64,000 nucleotides of DNA from Hymenopus coronatus (GCA_030762935.1 CM060887.1:7866501-7930500), one strand, 5' to 3'. Counted from the first letter of the stretch, positions 59,701 to 64,000 are shown. The notes: generated from the letters alone by a model not told the origin. A program made the numbers and translations.

Positions 59701-60668
59701 AGGGAAGAACAATGTTCCATAATATTTATTTGTGGTTTGAGAGTATATGAGGAGCAGAAATTCAAAGAAGACCGCCAGCACTATACAGGGAAAATGTTTA
59801 CCAGTGGATCAAACAGTTCAAAGGGGTCCCACGAGTGTGGTGGATGAGGAACAAATCTGGCGTCCATCTGTAGCCGTAACGATGAGTGACGTGGCAAACC
59901 AGTTACACATTAGCCATGGTTCTGCATATGAAATCATGCGTAACAGGCTGTTTGGTCCACTGGAAAAATGTTGATTCAGCGATCAACAGATGAAGGACAC
60001 GGTACATACTTGCTGCACAGCCAAAACCTTCTTTTCTGAGGGTATCAGAAAGCTTGTGTATTGGTGGACCATGTGCATTGACACGCAGGATGACTATGTT
60101 GAAAAATGATATCAATATAAGTGTGCACTCTTTTTGGAATACATTATAAAAATGGATTGCAGATACTTATTGACTTGTTCTCGCATGTGTGTATATACTT
60201 ATATAATTATTTAAAGAGTCTGATTTCTATTTTTTTAAGATGCAAAACAAAAAATCTGATTTTTTGAGTCCATATCACTACCCAGTTCCCTCAAGGCTTT
60301 GTAAAACATGCTGCAACAAAAGTACACATTTATTTTCCTGTATGTAATTAGCATACCTGTCACATTATGAAGCCTGAGACAAATAAAATCAACAGTAATG
60401 TGCTAATTAATGTGTTACAGTGGCTCCAGCAGAAAAGGGTGCAACGGGTCTGAACAACTTGGGAAATACTTGTTTTATGAATGCTGCTTTACAGTGTGTT
60501 AGCAACACACGAGCGCTTACACAGTACTTCACAGGTAATATGCATCTTTATGAACTGAACCGAAACAATCCACTTGGAATGAAGGGCCACATAGCCAAGC
60601 GATATGGCGATTTGATCCATGATATCTGGAGTGGGACGGCTAAGACAATAGCTCCATTAAAACTCAGG
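23714..60668 (+). CDS. USP32: USP32-type ubiquitin carboxyl-terminal hydrolase, partial gene
   Basis: Fifteen exons, all with GT donors and AG acceptors, join in frame into 847 codons and follow the human USP32 domain order. The protein is a deubiquitinase; in vertebrates it is membrane-associated and acts in endosomal/Golgi traffic. Visible here: MGARDS start (MGxxxS, possible N-myristoylation), a degenerate EF-hand near 100-130, canonical EF-hand loops D242-E253 and D278-E289, a DUSP domain about 366-640, a ubiquitin-like segment about 665-750, and the USP Cys box GLNNLGNTCFMN with nucleophile Cys782. The His box, insert regions and C-terminal prenylation box of the family are not in the window, so the gene continues past 64000. 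Introns range from 81 bases to 13.2 kb, and the long ones are full of transposons. No stop or frameshift was found in any exon. Family assignment is very firm; exact exon ends are by reading splice signals and phase. Confidence 0.93.
23905..24032 (+). CDS. USP32: USP32 exon 2
   Basis: Acceptor TTTTACAG. Residues 20-62, including VTDAELKRLKEAF and FIKDVLGEGVPTAVAE, the first helical region of the family. Donor GAG|GTTAGT. Followed by the 13.2 kb intron 2. Confidence 0.9.
24033..25630 (+). other. Start of USP32 intron 2, no repeats recognised
   Basis: Mostly AT-rich single-copy-looking sequence. A short partial duplication (AGAAAGATTGGGTTCTATG and AGAAAGGTTGGGTTCTACG) is seen at 25091-25140. 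No exon is found. Confidence 0.4.
25638..25735 (-). repeat. HIN element, relic of hairpin end
   Basis: Shows GAGGAAGTATTGCATT..CCAAAATTGGTACCAAGAGTTTACCAGAAATG, a diverged version of the hairpin-proximal block. Confidence 0.45.
25780..25990 (+). repeat. tRNA-derived SINE relic
   Basis: The head has TGTAATGTGGTGGTAGCAGC (A-box region) and GTCCTGAGTTCAAATAT (B-box). A body of about 120 bases follows. A preceding (GATT)n run lies at 25738-25770. Confidence 0.55.
26232..26920 (-). repeat. HIN element, internally deleted
   Basis: Hairpin end TACTTTCTCTACACGAACTATG at the left and GTAGAGAAAGTCATGTGAATGG at the right. The part carrying the TAGCAACCAGCTTTTG block is missing, at a junction near 26870. 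It lies inside USP32 intron 2. Confidence 0.8.
26921..27772 (+). other. Intron 2 stretch, nothing recognised
   Basis: No exon, SINE head or transposon end recognised. Confidence 0.35.
27773..27970. repeat. Second copy of the 5451-5664 repeat
   Basis: Shares TTGATTGACCAACATGGCTGC, GCATTGGAAAGAAGAGC, TTTTACCCCTTATTTC and AAAATCTCGAAACCTC with the copy in the palindrome. Similarity fades at both ends. Confidence 0.65.
27971..28721 (+). other. Intron 2 stretch, nothing recognised
   Basis: AT-rich; no coding or repeat signal I can name. Confidence 0.35.
28722..29592 (-). repeat. HIN element, full-length reversed copy
   Basis: From TTTTACTTTCTCAAGCCCTG to CTAGAGAAAGTTATATGAGTGC. The hairpin is eroded (CTGTATGTGCAATGTACATAGG). 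It includes the AATGGCTGTAACGATTTTGATT and GGGAATAGCCTCTGAAG blocks. Confidence 0.75.
29765..30787 (-). pseudogene. Jockey-like LINE reverse transcriptase remnant
   Basis: Frames on the minus strand carry RT motifs in order from 30750 leftward: a Y/P-x-S-type LSANQFTTN segment, TASVFLDISQHFSIICHEGLL (palm motif with catalytic Asp), PLLFNVFIYDLP and MYADDSYFF (YADD box, about 30145-30170), then VKYLGVMLGKS and the basic end near 29800. Stops and shifts break it into several frames, and a deletion between about 29925 and 29880 removes the region before the tail. It belongs with the fragment at 20374-20667. Right of 30788 lies LTR sequence. Confidence 0.75.
30788..31014 (-). repeat. 3' LTR of Gypsy element, truncated
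   Basis: About 225 bases match 34930-35155 (ACAGAATTTCCTGGAAGTTTCC, GCATTCCAGAAGG-like, ATGGCCTCCAACTA). The outer ~170 bases are gone, replaced by LINE sequence left of 30788. Confidence 0.75.
31015..34761 (-). pseudogene. Ty3/Gypsy retrotransposon interior, decayed
   Basis: Read leftward from 34761: a primer-binding-site-like TGGTATCAGGAGTGGGA next to the LTR (resembling the 3' end of a tRNA-Leu, by inference); a coiled gag-like frame near 34560-34760; gag pieces 33806-34320; an aspartic protease-like region with GDVILGLDAL near 33360-33390; the RT N-terminus (LNRYQSDFS at about 32860-32900); RT thumb (LNVKKCQLFCKKVNYLDY at 32250-32310); and the RNase H/integrase join (HTNADAMSRQPC near 31640). 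Many frameshifts and stops and a missing integrase core leave it dead. It lies antisense in USP32 intron 2. Confidence 0.8.
34762..35155 (-). repeat. 5' LTR of Gypsy element
   Basis: A 394-base block starting TGTAACA and ending TGTCACA, thus with TG...CA termini on either strand. The right 225 bases recur at 30788-31014. The adjoining primer-binding site fixes this as the 5' LTR on the minus strand. Confidence 0.7.
35540..35730 (+). pseudogene. LINE C-terminal scrap
   Basis: Reads KFRLRGGPKNSWYNDINRDM, the GRPxxxWxxDI-like motif at the C-terminus of several LINE polyproteins, then stops. No other domain remains. Confidence 0.4.
36190..36480 (-). pseudogene. Mariner/Tc1-type transposase N-terminal remnant
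   Basis: The minus strand reads SRDTIRLLVNKFREMGSICD then KLDEIGERLE and SPRCLAQQT-like segments, the paired helix-turn-helix DNA-binding region of a mariner-related transposase. The DDE domain is not seen. A related N-terminal piece lies at 52800-53000. Confidence 0.55.
36481..37227 (+). other. End of USP32 intron 2
   Basis: Very AT-rich; no element recognised. It ends in the acceptor CTGTCTTTGCAG. Confidence 0.5.
37228..37333 (+). CDS. USP32: USP32 exon 3
   Basis: Residues 63-97 plus one base. Reads YIFTACGGTQKGIALKDLLC and LVLLTRGKEEEKLK, matching the family GGTxKGxxxxxLxxGLVLLTRG signature. Donor T|GTAAGT. Confidence 0.9.
37415..37536 (+). CDS. USP32: USP32 exon 4
   Basis: Residues 98-138 after an 81-base intron. 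It contains a degenerate EF-hand-like stretch (LYSNESGSYIVREEL) lacking full calcium ligands. Donor GAA|GTAAGT. Confidence 0.9.
38410..39120 (+). pseudogene. Penelope-like element fragment, heavily decayed
   Basis: The translated pieces follow the RT C-terminus and GIY-YIG part of a Penelope-like element: NKLTFGIYHK, MQYSIASPI region, then IDCTDCNKFYIGKTKK (YIG box of the endonuclease, about 38930-38975) and a KSAVAHHF-like segment. Stops and shifts throughout. It is in the same orientation as USP32, inside intron 4. It differs from the family at 57.6 kb and is closer to the one at 51.4 kb. The 3' limit is uncertain. Confidence 0.7.
39325..39348. repeat. Perfect 24-base AT palindrome
   Basis: The half-site AAATTGAATTAA is followed at once by its exact reverse complement. 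It lies 72 bases before exon 5. It may be chance in AT-rich DNA or a transposon scar. Confidence 0.7.
39420..39579 (+). CDS. USP32: USP32 exon 5
   Basis: Acceptor CTTGACAG. Residues 139-191 plus one base: VSYEEFRDWLTTHPDATSLS, RWLLSEP, TPTFYQTLAGVTH, all close to the vertebrate protein. Donor T|GTAAGT. Confidence 0.92.
39950..40032 (+). repeat. 75-base dispersed repeat, copy 3
   Basis: CTCTCGGATTTCTTGCGCAGTGGAGAGAGGCTGCGACAGGGTTACC, then TTATAATTTATTAACCGTATATAATCTG, matching 20818-20905. It lies in USP32 intron 5, 120 bases before exon 6. Confidence 0.6.
40154..40393 (+). CDS. USP32: USP32 exon 6, first canonical EF-hand
   Basis: Residues 192-271 plus one base. MELEKRYWQLKGQSRTGKLD, then the EF-hand loop D242-E-N-R-D-S-H-I-D-F-K-E253 with all acidic calcium ligands, and the CRGPLTERQK end. 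Donor T|GTAAGT. Confidence 0.94.
40480..41410 (-). pseudogene. LINE C-terminal remnant with CCHC-type knuckle
   Basis: On the minus strand reads a GICEICGEKESIEHYMMECK zinc-knuckle (CxxC..H..C, about 40730-40785). Upstream are MLYAAEIWG and TNKIFKRD-like segments, and downstream TQIWREGLTRAIWETDDLG. This is the post-RT part of an R1-like LINE polyprotein with several frame breaks. It sits antisense in intron 6. A second copy of the same kind is at 43820-44290. Confidence 0.65.
41700..41945 (-). repeat. SINE-like repeat, family S2
   Basis: TTTATGGATGCTCTTTAGCTACTG, CGTCCC-type CCCATTCTATACTGGCC, CAGAGGCCTCTTTATCAGACTT and ACTGGGTTTGAACTG (end of the B-box region). The tRNA-like head is truncated. 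Confidence 0.7.
42071..42330 (+). repeat. tRNA-derived SINE, family S4
   Basis: The head is GCCTCTGTGGTCGAGTAGGG then CCCGGGTTCGATTCCCGGC (a clean B box with its stem). The body includes CCCACAGAGGCTGGAAG, the complement of the head start, then a GTGTGCGTGTTTGGG zone and an A-run. The anticodon-arm region is shortened, so it is not a working tRNA. Confidence 0.7.
42429..42569 (+). CDS. USP32: USP32 exon 7, second canonical EF-hand
   Basis: Residues 272-318 plus one base. FCFKVF then EF-hand loop D278-T-D-R-D-G-I-L-C-E-E-E289, followed by a less conserved acidic stretch (HENKSPEELAGDPYGQA). Donor G|GTAAGA. Confidence 0.92.
42660..42850 (-). repeat. SINE family S1 flanked by 20-base inverted arms
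   Basis: The minus-strand head has GCCATGGTAGCTCAGTGGTAGG and GGTTCAAATCC. The copy is bounded by perfect inverted repeats, TTTTTTTCACACAAGCCATG at 42676-42695 and its complement at 42808-42827. Confidence 0.75.
42928..43085 (+). repeat. SINE family S1, forward copy
   Basis: CCTTGTGGTTTGCCGGGAAAC precedes a head with TAGTATCTCGGTGGTAGAGC and GTGATTCAAATCC. The same leader is seen at 550-600. It lies opposite in orientation to the copy 80 bases to its left. Confidence 0.7.
43294..43421 (+). CDS. USP32: USP32 exon 8
   Basis: Residues 319-361: ILSDIRQHASGNGLTTEEYL and NPLPMDFLNLIFQ. The acceptor is a tandem CAGCAG (43291-43296); the frame stays open from either AG, differing by one residue. 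Donor CAG|GTAAAT. Confidence 0.9.
43820..44290 (-). pseudogene. LINE C-terminal remnant (second copy)
   Basis: The minus strand shows a broken CPICG..EEHLVPNAK-type zinc-knuckle and downstream basic residues, similar in layout to 40480-41410. Several stops. Intron 8 of USP32. Confidence 0.5.
44400..44700 (+). pseudogene. LINE-like tail scrap related to 62770-63276
   Basis: Frames read KLWNKKIGMIKIYKFWFGN and RKRFLKTCNW, aligning by eye with IIWNKNWKNYLLEILYLKFF and GKIFLKQLGNC in the open frame at 62770-63276. Stops interrupt it. Confidence 0.45.
44701..45239 (+). other. End of USP32 intron 8
   Basis: AT-rich, no element recognised; ends in acceptor TTTTTGCAG. Confidence 0.45.
45240..45407 (+). 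CDS. USP32: USP32 exon 9, start of DUSP domain
   Basis: Residues 362-417: VCHIVLGLRPVSREEEGEIV, RGWLEREERRGYRVGQFWYL and the tryptophan-rich MDWWRSWAEYV, which is the opening signature of the DUSP fold. Donor AGA|GTAAGT. Confidence 0.94.
45538..45686 (+). repeat. 73-base tandem duplication
   Basis: Two diverged units, each AGTCTTGA.AGCAAATAATG followed by CTGTAAATGG and GATTTG, start at 45538 and 45611. Located in USP32 intron 9. Confidence 0.8.
45919..46211 (+). CDS. USP32: USP32 exon 10, low-complexity DUSP insert
   Basis: Residues 418-514 plus two bases. Serine-rich (SLGSNTGSLKRTSRLSGRR, KKASSSSLSLLGAQDCS) with a few acidic and hydrophobic stretches. This corresponds to the poorly conserved insert of the family's DUSP domain. 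Assigned by phase and by both splice sites rather than by similarity. Donor AG|GTAATG. Confidence 0.85.
46253..47275 (-). repeat. HIN element split by SINE sequence
   Basis: Hairpin end TTACTTTCTCTAGCACATATG to TACTAAACTTGG (46253-46460), then SINE sequence, then the rest from AATGGCTGAAATGATTTTGATT (46803) to about 47275. The distal terminus is lost. Intron 10. Confidence 0.7.
46461..46802 (+). repeat. SINE sequence with two B-box-like blocks
   Basis: GTGTTCAAATCCTGCTGTG at 46489 and GTGTTCAAATCCTGGCTGTG at 46772; the second follows an A-box-like TTGCTCAGTGGTTAGAG. CATTGAATTTTT follows each, as in family S1. Probably two partial insertions or a duplicated SINE. Confidence 0.6.
47431..47707 (+). 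CDS. USP32: USP32 exon 11, DUSP core
   Basis: Residues 515-607. A serine/proline-rich start (SSPSHSPRQPRKTLPSSG) and then the DUSP core: VTLTGEGGKLKRNL, RDFELVPDSLWKALFQWYGG, SPALPRQ. Acceptor CTTTTTGCAG, donor CAG|GTATGT. Confidence 0.93.
47845..48140 (-). repeat. SINE family S2, best copy with tRNA-like head
   Basis: The minus-strand head is CCCTCCGTGGTGTAATGGTTATC (A box) then GCGAGTTCAAACCC (B box), near 48135-48075. The body matches the other S2 copies, ending at TTATTTATGGATGC. This copy sets the polarity of the family. Confidence 0.8.
48210..48850 (+). pseudogene. Mariner-like transposase remnant
   Basis: Frames carry LWSDEAMLQVGGFLNRHNCHYW (around 48415-48475) and further C-terminal fragments with WCGVIHHDD, typical of one arthropod mariner/Tc1-related lineage. 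An in-frame stop and frameshifts separate them. No catalytic triad can be traced. It lies in intron 11, left of the TIR-bearing element. Confidence 0.55.
48926..50027 (-). mobile_element. Tc1/mariner element with both TIRs, internally deleted
   Basis: TIRs of about 34 bases: TACATTGTGCGCACAAAGTC at 48926 and the reverse complement of TACAGTGTGCTCACAAAGTC ending at 50027, each flanked by TA. Inside, a 175-codon minus-strand frame (49314-49841) starts MADTSDYTIEERL, carries the HTH region (KCAAETGVPESTMRKHM) and then jumps to GPYFFDGPFNQNTYLQM and WFQHDGAPAHF, which holds the second catalytic Asp. The stretch that would hold the first Asp is deleted. The tail after 49314 is broken by stops (LRGYIKEVWKQWYAGEL still visible). 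Not autonomous. Confidence 0.85.
49314..49841 (-). pseudogene. Mariner transposase, central deletion
   Basis: The 175-codon open part of the element at 48926-50027. N-terminal DNA-binding region present; about 120-150 residues missing between the HTH and GPYFF; QHDGAPAHF motif present. The frame ends at a stop just after HFTVAV. Confidence 0.8.
50028..50960 (+). other. End of USP32 intron 11
   Basis: AT-rich; no repeats or exons recognised. Confidence 0.4.
50961..51105 (+). CDS. USP32: USP32 exon 12, end of DUSP
   Basis: Residues 608-655 plus one base: VELELYPLNLRLLRHQ closes the DUSP fold; then an Ala/Pro/Gly-rich linker (TTWSGMVGGYGAAAL). Donor A|GTAAGT. Confidence 0.92.
51230..51422 (+). 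pseudogene. LINE RT fragment, left part
   Basis: Reads TAIQATEKHCNEWGLKINNS, the post-YADD segment of LINE reverse transcriptases, up to the insertion site of a Penelope-like element. It resumes at 52663. Confidence 0.6.
51423..52662 (-). mobile_element. Penelope-like retroelement, 5'-truncated, with 12 bp TSD
   Basis: The minus strand encodes the end of an RT (52654-52127: GLSMGNPLTPFLANLF, then WYSYVDDIFALV with the YVDD box near 52476-52490) and, after a frame break, a GIY-YIG endonuclease (SGIYQIKCTNCEKFYIGQTK around 51830-51890, and a KSAVAFHFW segment). The element is bounded by the direct repeat CAAGTTTGATTA at 51411-51422 and 52663-52674. It interrupts a LINE reading frame in USP32 intron 12. 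Confidence 0.85.
52127..52654 (-). pseudogene. Penelope-like RT, partial frame
   Basis: 175 codons covering RT motifs around the catalytic YVDD and the thumb (PFLDLRIIRND, FGIYRKPTQSENYIKN). It lacks the finger and first palm motifs and ends at a stop before the endonuclease, which continues in other frames to about 51500. Confidence 0.85.
52663..52745 (+). pseudogene. LINE RT fragment, right part
   Basis: Continues the LINE frame after the Penelope-like insertion: KFDYLGVRLNNNGKWTEQRK. Matches the FxYLGxxL motif downstream of the LINE RT palm. Confidence 0.6.
52800..53010 (-). pseudogene. Mariner-type transposase HTH remnant
   Basis: KLTKEKLHDIGQKLEHSSRK and SLSRLSQKMGV on the minus strand correspond to the helix-turn-helix region also seen at 36190-36480. 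The rest of the gene is absent. Confidence 0.55.
53320..53530 (+). repeat. HIN element, 3' relic
   Basis: CATCAAAATTGTAAGAACTATTTTTG to ACTTACTGTATAGAGAAAGTAAAAA; strongly diverged, the CA-rich tract lost. Confidence 0.6.
53666..54626 (-). mobile_element. Penelope-like element, 5'-truncated, with 13 bp TSD
   Basis: The minus strand matches the 3' third of the element at 57.6-59.6 kb, including the endonuclease region, the stretch encoding FDRPFEENLLMKFINPTPEG and the shared 3' tail GCTTCACACTGTACCACTTC. Flanked by CTAGATTTCAGAG at 53653-53665 and 54627-54639. The frame is broken by several shifts. Confidence 0.85.
54754..54923 (+). CDS. USP32: USP32 exon 13, ubiquitin-like segment
   Basis: Residues 656-712: PPKRYLAYVAAFSRMATVKQ, VYDFLCSRLRIRPEDMRLWH, FRDE. 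This matches the ubiquitin-like segment between DUSP and catalytic domain. Donor GAG|GTATGT lies only a few bases from a mariner remnant. Confidence 0.93.
54930..55510 (-). pseudogene. Mariner transposase pseudogene beside exon 13
   Basis: From 55505 leftward: WVSRNMSNQHKEKRMGASLQ, EWKHPSSPKTEKFKVMSTVF, SYSPDLASSNFHLFPPLKK and YQEGIFKLIPWSNKCLN then YGDYVEK, the ordered mid and C-terminal parts of a mariner transposase. Frames shift several times and the N-terminal HTH is absent. The C-terminus comes within about 30 bases of the exon 13 donor. Confidence 0.8.
55508..55835 (+). repeat. HIN element, 3' part
   Basis: TTTTTCCAAGTAAAGGGTAGTTTGGG to CTTCTCTACCTACTATG; the CA tract is present (55640-55700) but the hairpin is broken and the last bases degraded. 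Confidence 0.65.
56255..56334 (+). pseudogene. Mariner C-terminal scrap
   Basis: Reads SYSPDLTSCNFFQFPKMKEC, equivalent to the YSPDLAPxDFxLFPxxK motif with the third catalytic Asp changed to Asn. No flanking domain is recognised. Confidence 0.45.
56335..56530 (-). repeat. SINE family S6, diverged copy
   Basis: GATGAATGAAGTCTGTGAAATAATGCTCAAA, ATGGAGCTTAAAGTTAC and GGGAAAACCCCAAAAAGAAAA match 6097-6300. Only the B-box half of the head (CGAGATTCAAACTTGGG) survives. Confidence 0.7.
56655..56811 (+). CDS. USP32: USP32 exon 14
   Basis: Residues 713-764 plus one base: NNMLLIEDEEPTLEELGIGD, EDQLLIEVRNKDLTWPEEMG and a polar linker. It closes the ubiquitin-like segment. Acceptor TTCTTACAG, donor G|GTAACC. 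Confidence 0.92.
57236..57434 (-). repeat. HIN element, terminal fragment
   Basis: Last ~200 bases of a reversed copy: GCTTTTGACTATCACTTTAGC to GATGTAGAGAAAGTCATGTGAATGGAACATGC. The hairpin end is missing. Confidence 0.75.
57593..58468 (+). pseudogene. Penelope-like RT, first part
   Basis: Up to 291 codons, with fingers and palm motifs through GLAMGNPLSPF. It ends at TGA directly before the YVDD codons, because of a -1 shift. The true N-terminus probably begins upstream of, or differs from, the first ATG, as the first ~20 residues do not look like the family. Confidence 0.8.
58465..59448 (+). pseudogene. Penelope-like RT end and GIY-YIG endonuclease
   Basis: 327 codons without a stop: RYVDDIFAIVNEKLLDDALK (catalytic Asp pair), thumb (LAFLDLKITNKDGKLKFGIH), a connector, and the GIY-YIG nuclease (PGIYRINCNECNQVYIGRTK, an Arg at the TRLKEHIRN position and SAHFWNNQHEI). 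It ends a little after NPTPEGRQSYIKDP. It is intact apart from being cut off from the front of its RT. Confidence 0.85.
59600..60130 (+). pseudogene. Mariner remnant with internal deletion
   Basis: Different frames show VYQWIKQFK, SVVDEEQIWRPS, LHISHGSAYEIMRNRLFG and then, after a gap, AKTFFSEGIRKLVYWWTMCI followed by a DDYVEK tail. So the DNA-binding part and the C-terminus remain while the DDE core is deleted. It follows directly after the Penelope-like element. TIRs were not identified. Confidence 0.7.
60421..60668 (+). CDS. USP32: USP32 exon 15, catalytic Cys box
   Basis: Residues 765-847. EKGATGLNNLGNTCFMNAAL contains the USP Cys box; Cys782 is the expected nucleophile and Asn777/Asn780 the box asparagines. 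Then QCVSNTRALTQYF, LYELNRNNPLGMKGHIAKRY, GDLIHDIWSGTAKTIAPLKL, as in the vertebrate enzyme. Donor AGG|GTAAGG. No later exon was found in the window. Confidence 0.95.
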
Positions 60669-62750
60669 GTAAGGTGCTAACAGACCACATGCTACACTAC
60701 ATCAGTAATAAGTAAAATTTAAGTAACCTCACAAATTATGAACTCGTATAGCTCATATATAAAAATAGCATCTTGGGGACTGATAGTGGGACAGAATCAA
60801 AGTTATCGCAGCATGGTATATAGTTGTGATGTGTTGACAATGCTGTGGGTACGTAGTGGTAGACTGTGATGCTTTCACATGCAGTGGAAGGCATTGAGGT
60901 TAGGTCTGTGGTAAACAAATGGGAATTAACAATTTTAATATTTACATACATTCAATTACTGTTGTGCAACACGTCATCAGCATCATTATCCTTTTCATTT
61001 TCTCTTAAGATACATAGATTGCAATGCACAACAACATAACATTCGTAAAGTCTCAAACGTGAATCATCTCCGATTGGCACATTATATGGTGAAAAACTTT
61101 GCACCACATCACAAGATGTGATTACAGCAAAACGGAAATAGGACACATTACCAATATTTTCTTAGTAACACCTCATAGCACATTTAATGTTTCACACATT
61201 ATTGAAAATCCAACATTTTTTTCCAAACGCTGTCTTCACTTTCTTTTTCACATGATCTAAAACAAGTGTCACGGGTCTCTGATTAATTGCTTGCACAAAT
61301 TTGGCAGCTTTTAGGGCTCGAGGCATTTCAGTATTCAATGTTTCCAAATATGTGTTATTGTCATGGATATATCTGCAAAGATCTCTATGAATTGCAAATC
61401 TTCATGCAATCCATTTGAAGCAATAGATTTTACAATCTTGATTGAAGAGCATGCACTATCATTAAAGGCATTAATTACCTGTAAAACAATATTGTAATAT
61501 AAAACATAATATACCACTGAATTGCATGCAGTTGCCAGTGTAGATCAGTCTTTACTTGGTAGGTGTGCAACTGTATTTGCACGTGTCCCGCTATCAACCC
61601 CCAAGATGCTATCCTTACTCATTGCATAAAACTCCATGATTATGCTACTAACAATAATGCTATCCCATTCATTATGCTCTAATTGTAAAGACACTGGATA
61701 TTCCATATTAGTACTGCATAATTTTACCCCCTTTAACACTTCTGAATCCCTCCACTAGCACGTTTATTGAGTAAAAACTGAATAAAAATATTGTATATAA
61801 TTTGGGAAATTTTTAATGTTCAAAAGTGTGATGAGAAAGTAGTTTGCTTGTACTTAGCAGTCGAGTACTCAAGTGCTAAGGTCTGCTGCCCCAGCATTAG
61901 TCATGCTGAGTAAACAGTGCACCGTGCGACATGTTCTCCTTGTTTCCGGGCAAACTTGCTCTGCACACTTATGTCACAGTGCAAGTTAGCAACAGTGTCT
62001 GATCTAGAATTTACAGCTTTTTTTCACTATTTTCTCAAGTTATGTTGATGAGGAAAGTTTCACTATGTTTTTAGGATGATGATTATTCTCTATCTCAAGA
62101 GGTTCAGGGATTGTTGGCCTAACAGGTCATACAGTTGATCCTTCTCTGCTCTGGCTAACTATAAGTAGTGTGTTGTGAGGGAAGAATATCAATCGCTCTG
62201 AAACTTCAATCTATGCAACAATATGTTTTTGTTTTCATACATTATACTTGATTAGGATTCACAATGCATTCAGAGTTCAAGTTAAAGATGTTTTATTTAA
62301 ATTTGCTTTTTATTGAACAAATACATAACTCTAACATGTAACCATTTGCACTTCTGTTCTTTAAATGAAAATCACCCTCATTGTTCCTTCAAAGATGAGA
62401 AATTGAAATTAAATCTCGACAATTAGAAAAACCTTCATATTGGGAATTAATAGAATTTGTCACAGATCCTTTGATACACTACAGTTAACATTTCATCTTT
62501 TGGAAAGATGATTTAGAATTCACTGATTATACAATCCCTCACAACACTGGCAGATTCTCCAGTTGTGGGCGTAAGTTAATGAATATCTGCTAATTCAGCA
62601 TATGTATAGCTATTCATTGTATAAAGGAAAGATTCCAATTGAATCGGTCCCTCATTTCCTCACTATGAATCATGTGAATGCAGGTTGGTGGTATGCGAGC
62701 TACTAAACACAGAAGCTGGCTATTGTATTTTATATATATATATATATATA
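60669..62750 (+). other. USP32 intron 15, first part
   Basis: AT-rich with no further USP32 exon. A stretch of minus-strand frames at 61200-61740 (PVTLVLDHVKKKV, CSSIKIVKSIA) could be an old DNA-transposase relic, but I cannot assign it. Confidence 0.4.
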
Positions 62751-62769
62751 TGTTAAGAAAGAAGGGGGA

Positions 62770-63276
62770 AGAGAAAAATACATTGAAGTTGCATGGGCAA
62801 AAACTGGAACAATGTTATTAAAAGGTCTAAAAGTTGATAAAAGTATATGCCCACTATGTGGTAATGTTCACAACAATTTTCACTGTATAATTGAGAGCGA
62901 GGAAACCAAAATGTGTAAAGAGATAATATGGAATAAAAACTGGAAAAATTACTTACTTGAGATATTGTACTTAAAATTTTTTGGAACAGTAGGAAAGATT
63001 TTTCTGAAACAACTAGGTAATTGTGCAGGAAAAGCAAGAGAGAAATGGCGGAGGAAAATCGTTAAAGAAATAGATTATCTTGATGAGGTTGTAATTTATA
63101 GAAGAGGTAGGGTATTAACAAGTGCAAATAGAGGGAAAGGTACCTACATAAATAACCAGGCTGTTAACTGTATGAGATATCAAATTCAGCAACTCCAGGA
63201 AAGTAACTATATATGTATAAAGTTTGTGACTGGAAAAGATGAAATAAATTATCTATATATAAACACCGAGACATGA
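62770..63276 (+). pseudogene. LINE-like C-terminal frame with zinc knuckle
   Basis: An open frame upstream of and including the 154 codons at 62812-63276. It has CPLCGNVHNNFHC (CxxC..H..HC cluster near the start), then a basic tail rich in K, W and Y ending YLYINTET and stop. The cluster followed by a basic region is the arrangement after the RT of some LINEs. A decayed relative is at 44400-44700. I do not recognise the exact family. It is preceded by a (TA)n run and lies inside intron 15. Confidence 0.45.
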
Positions 63277-64000
63277 TGCAGGGCTATTCAAGAAACGTTG
63301 GATCTTGAAATGTGTGGTTCATTTATGACGATGCTATTAGTGTTTATGTGTTATACTCATTGTTCTGTACTGAATATCAAATTATTTGCACATCACTCTG
63401 TATGTATAAAGAAGTCAAGTTGTAGAAAATGAGTAATAAAATTCCTAATATATGCATATATATATATATATTAATAAAGCTTTTTTGGGGAAAATACCAT
63501 GAAATATTGCATATATGCATAATTTTAGAGTAATTTATAATTTAAGTGGTACATTGTTTTGTGGTAGCTTATATTAATTAAATATAATGTTAAGAATGAA
63601 TAACACATCAAATCTAGAGCACAATACAAAGAGAAATTATACCCCTTGTAATTGCGTTGGTCACCTGGGGGCCAAGCATGTGGCATTCCCCACTGTGTGT
63701 AATGAGTGAATGTGTGTAAACTCCCTTACCTAATCACTTGTAGCATGTCACTTCCCACGCACCTGTTTATAGCAATGAATGCTATGGTTGCCTCAGCTCT
63801 GCTCAAATCTCTGATGACGTTGGCTGGTGAACATGAAATTGATTCGCTCAGGTTGGAGTAACAATGGGGGTTGTATATTTAACTTTTATATTTATTTTAA
63901 GTTTTATATTTAAATTTATTTGTGACTAGAACCTTTAAATATCATGACAAGCCCTTTTTTTCTCACATACTAAAGTTACTTTGTTTCTTAGCACTTCCTG
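63277..64000 (+). other. USP32 intron 15, right end
   Basis: AT-rich with a short (TA)n at about 63450-63470. No exon is seen before the end of the window. Confidence 0.4.

Overview
The window is nuclear DNA from an animal, most probably an arthropod. It holds one split host gene with classical GT-AG introns, surrounded by retrotransposons, mariner-type DNA transposons, tRNA-derived SINEs and one short mitochondrial insertion. The mitochondrial piece makes sense only with the invertebrate mitochondrial code (ATA Met, AGA Ser, TGA Trp), and mariner, Penelope-like, Gypsy and Jockey-like remnants fit an insect or another arthropod. The species cannot be named from the sequence.

Region 1 (1-23600) is almost wholly repeats. 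One family dominates: an about 0.88 kb non-autonomous element with short unequal-position terminal inverted repeats, an internal CA-rich tract and a terminal hairpin (called HIN here). Copies are whole, truncated, head-to-tail and inverted. At 9217-9716 only the last ~125 bases are repeated in tandem. The termini and tandem habit recall Helentron/HINE rolling-circle elements, but this is inference. Also here are a long imperfect palindrome (4500-5790), a mariner fold-back (17772-18450), a mitochondrial ND5 insertion (13150-13325), Jockey-like and Gypsy coding remnants (20374-21720) and a TAA microsatellite.

Region 2 (23714 to beyond 60668, + strand) is the 5' half or more of a USP32-type ubiquitin hydrolase gene. 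Fifteen exons join in frame into 847 codons: possible N-myristoylation site, two canonical EF-hands, DUSP domain, ubiquitin-like segment and the Cys box with catalytic Cys782. The His box and C-terminus lie beyond the right edge. Intron 2 (13.2 kb) holds two HIN copies, a Jockey-like fragment and a decayed Ty3/Gypsy element with recognisable LTRs (30788-35155). Later introns hold four Penelope-like pieces (RT plus GIY-YIG), two of them with clear 12-13 bp target duplications, several mariner relatives (one with both TIRs at 48926-50027), LINE C-terminal fragments and SINEs.

Region 3 (60669-64000) is intron 15 of the same gene, with one open LINE-like C-terminal fragment (62770-63276). No RNA gene, CRISPR array or bacterial operon is present; the coding pieces other than the USP32 gene are selfish elements in various states of decay.
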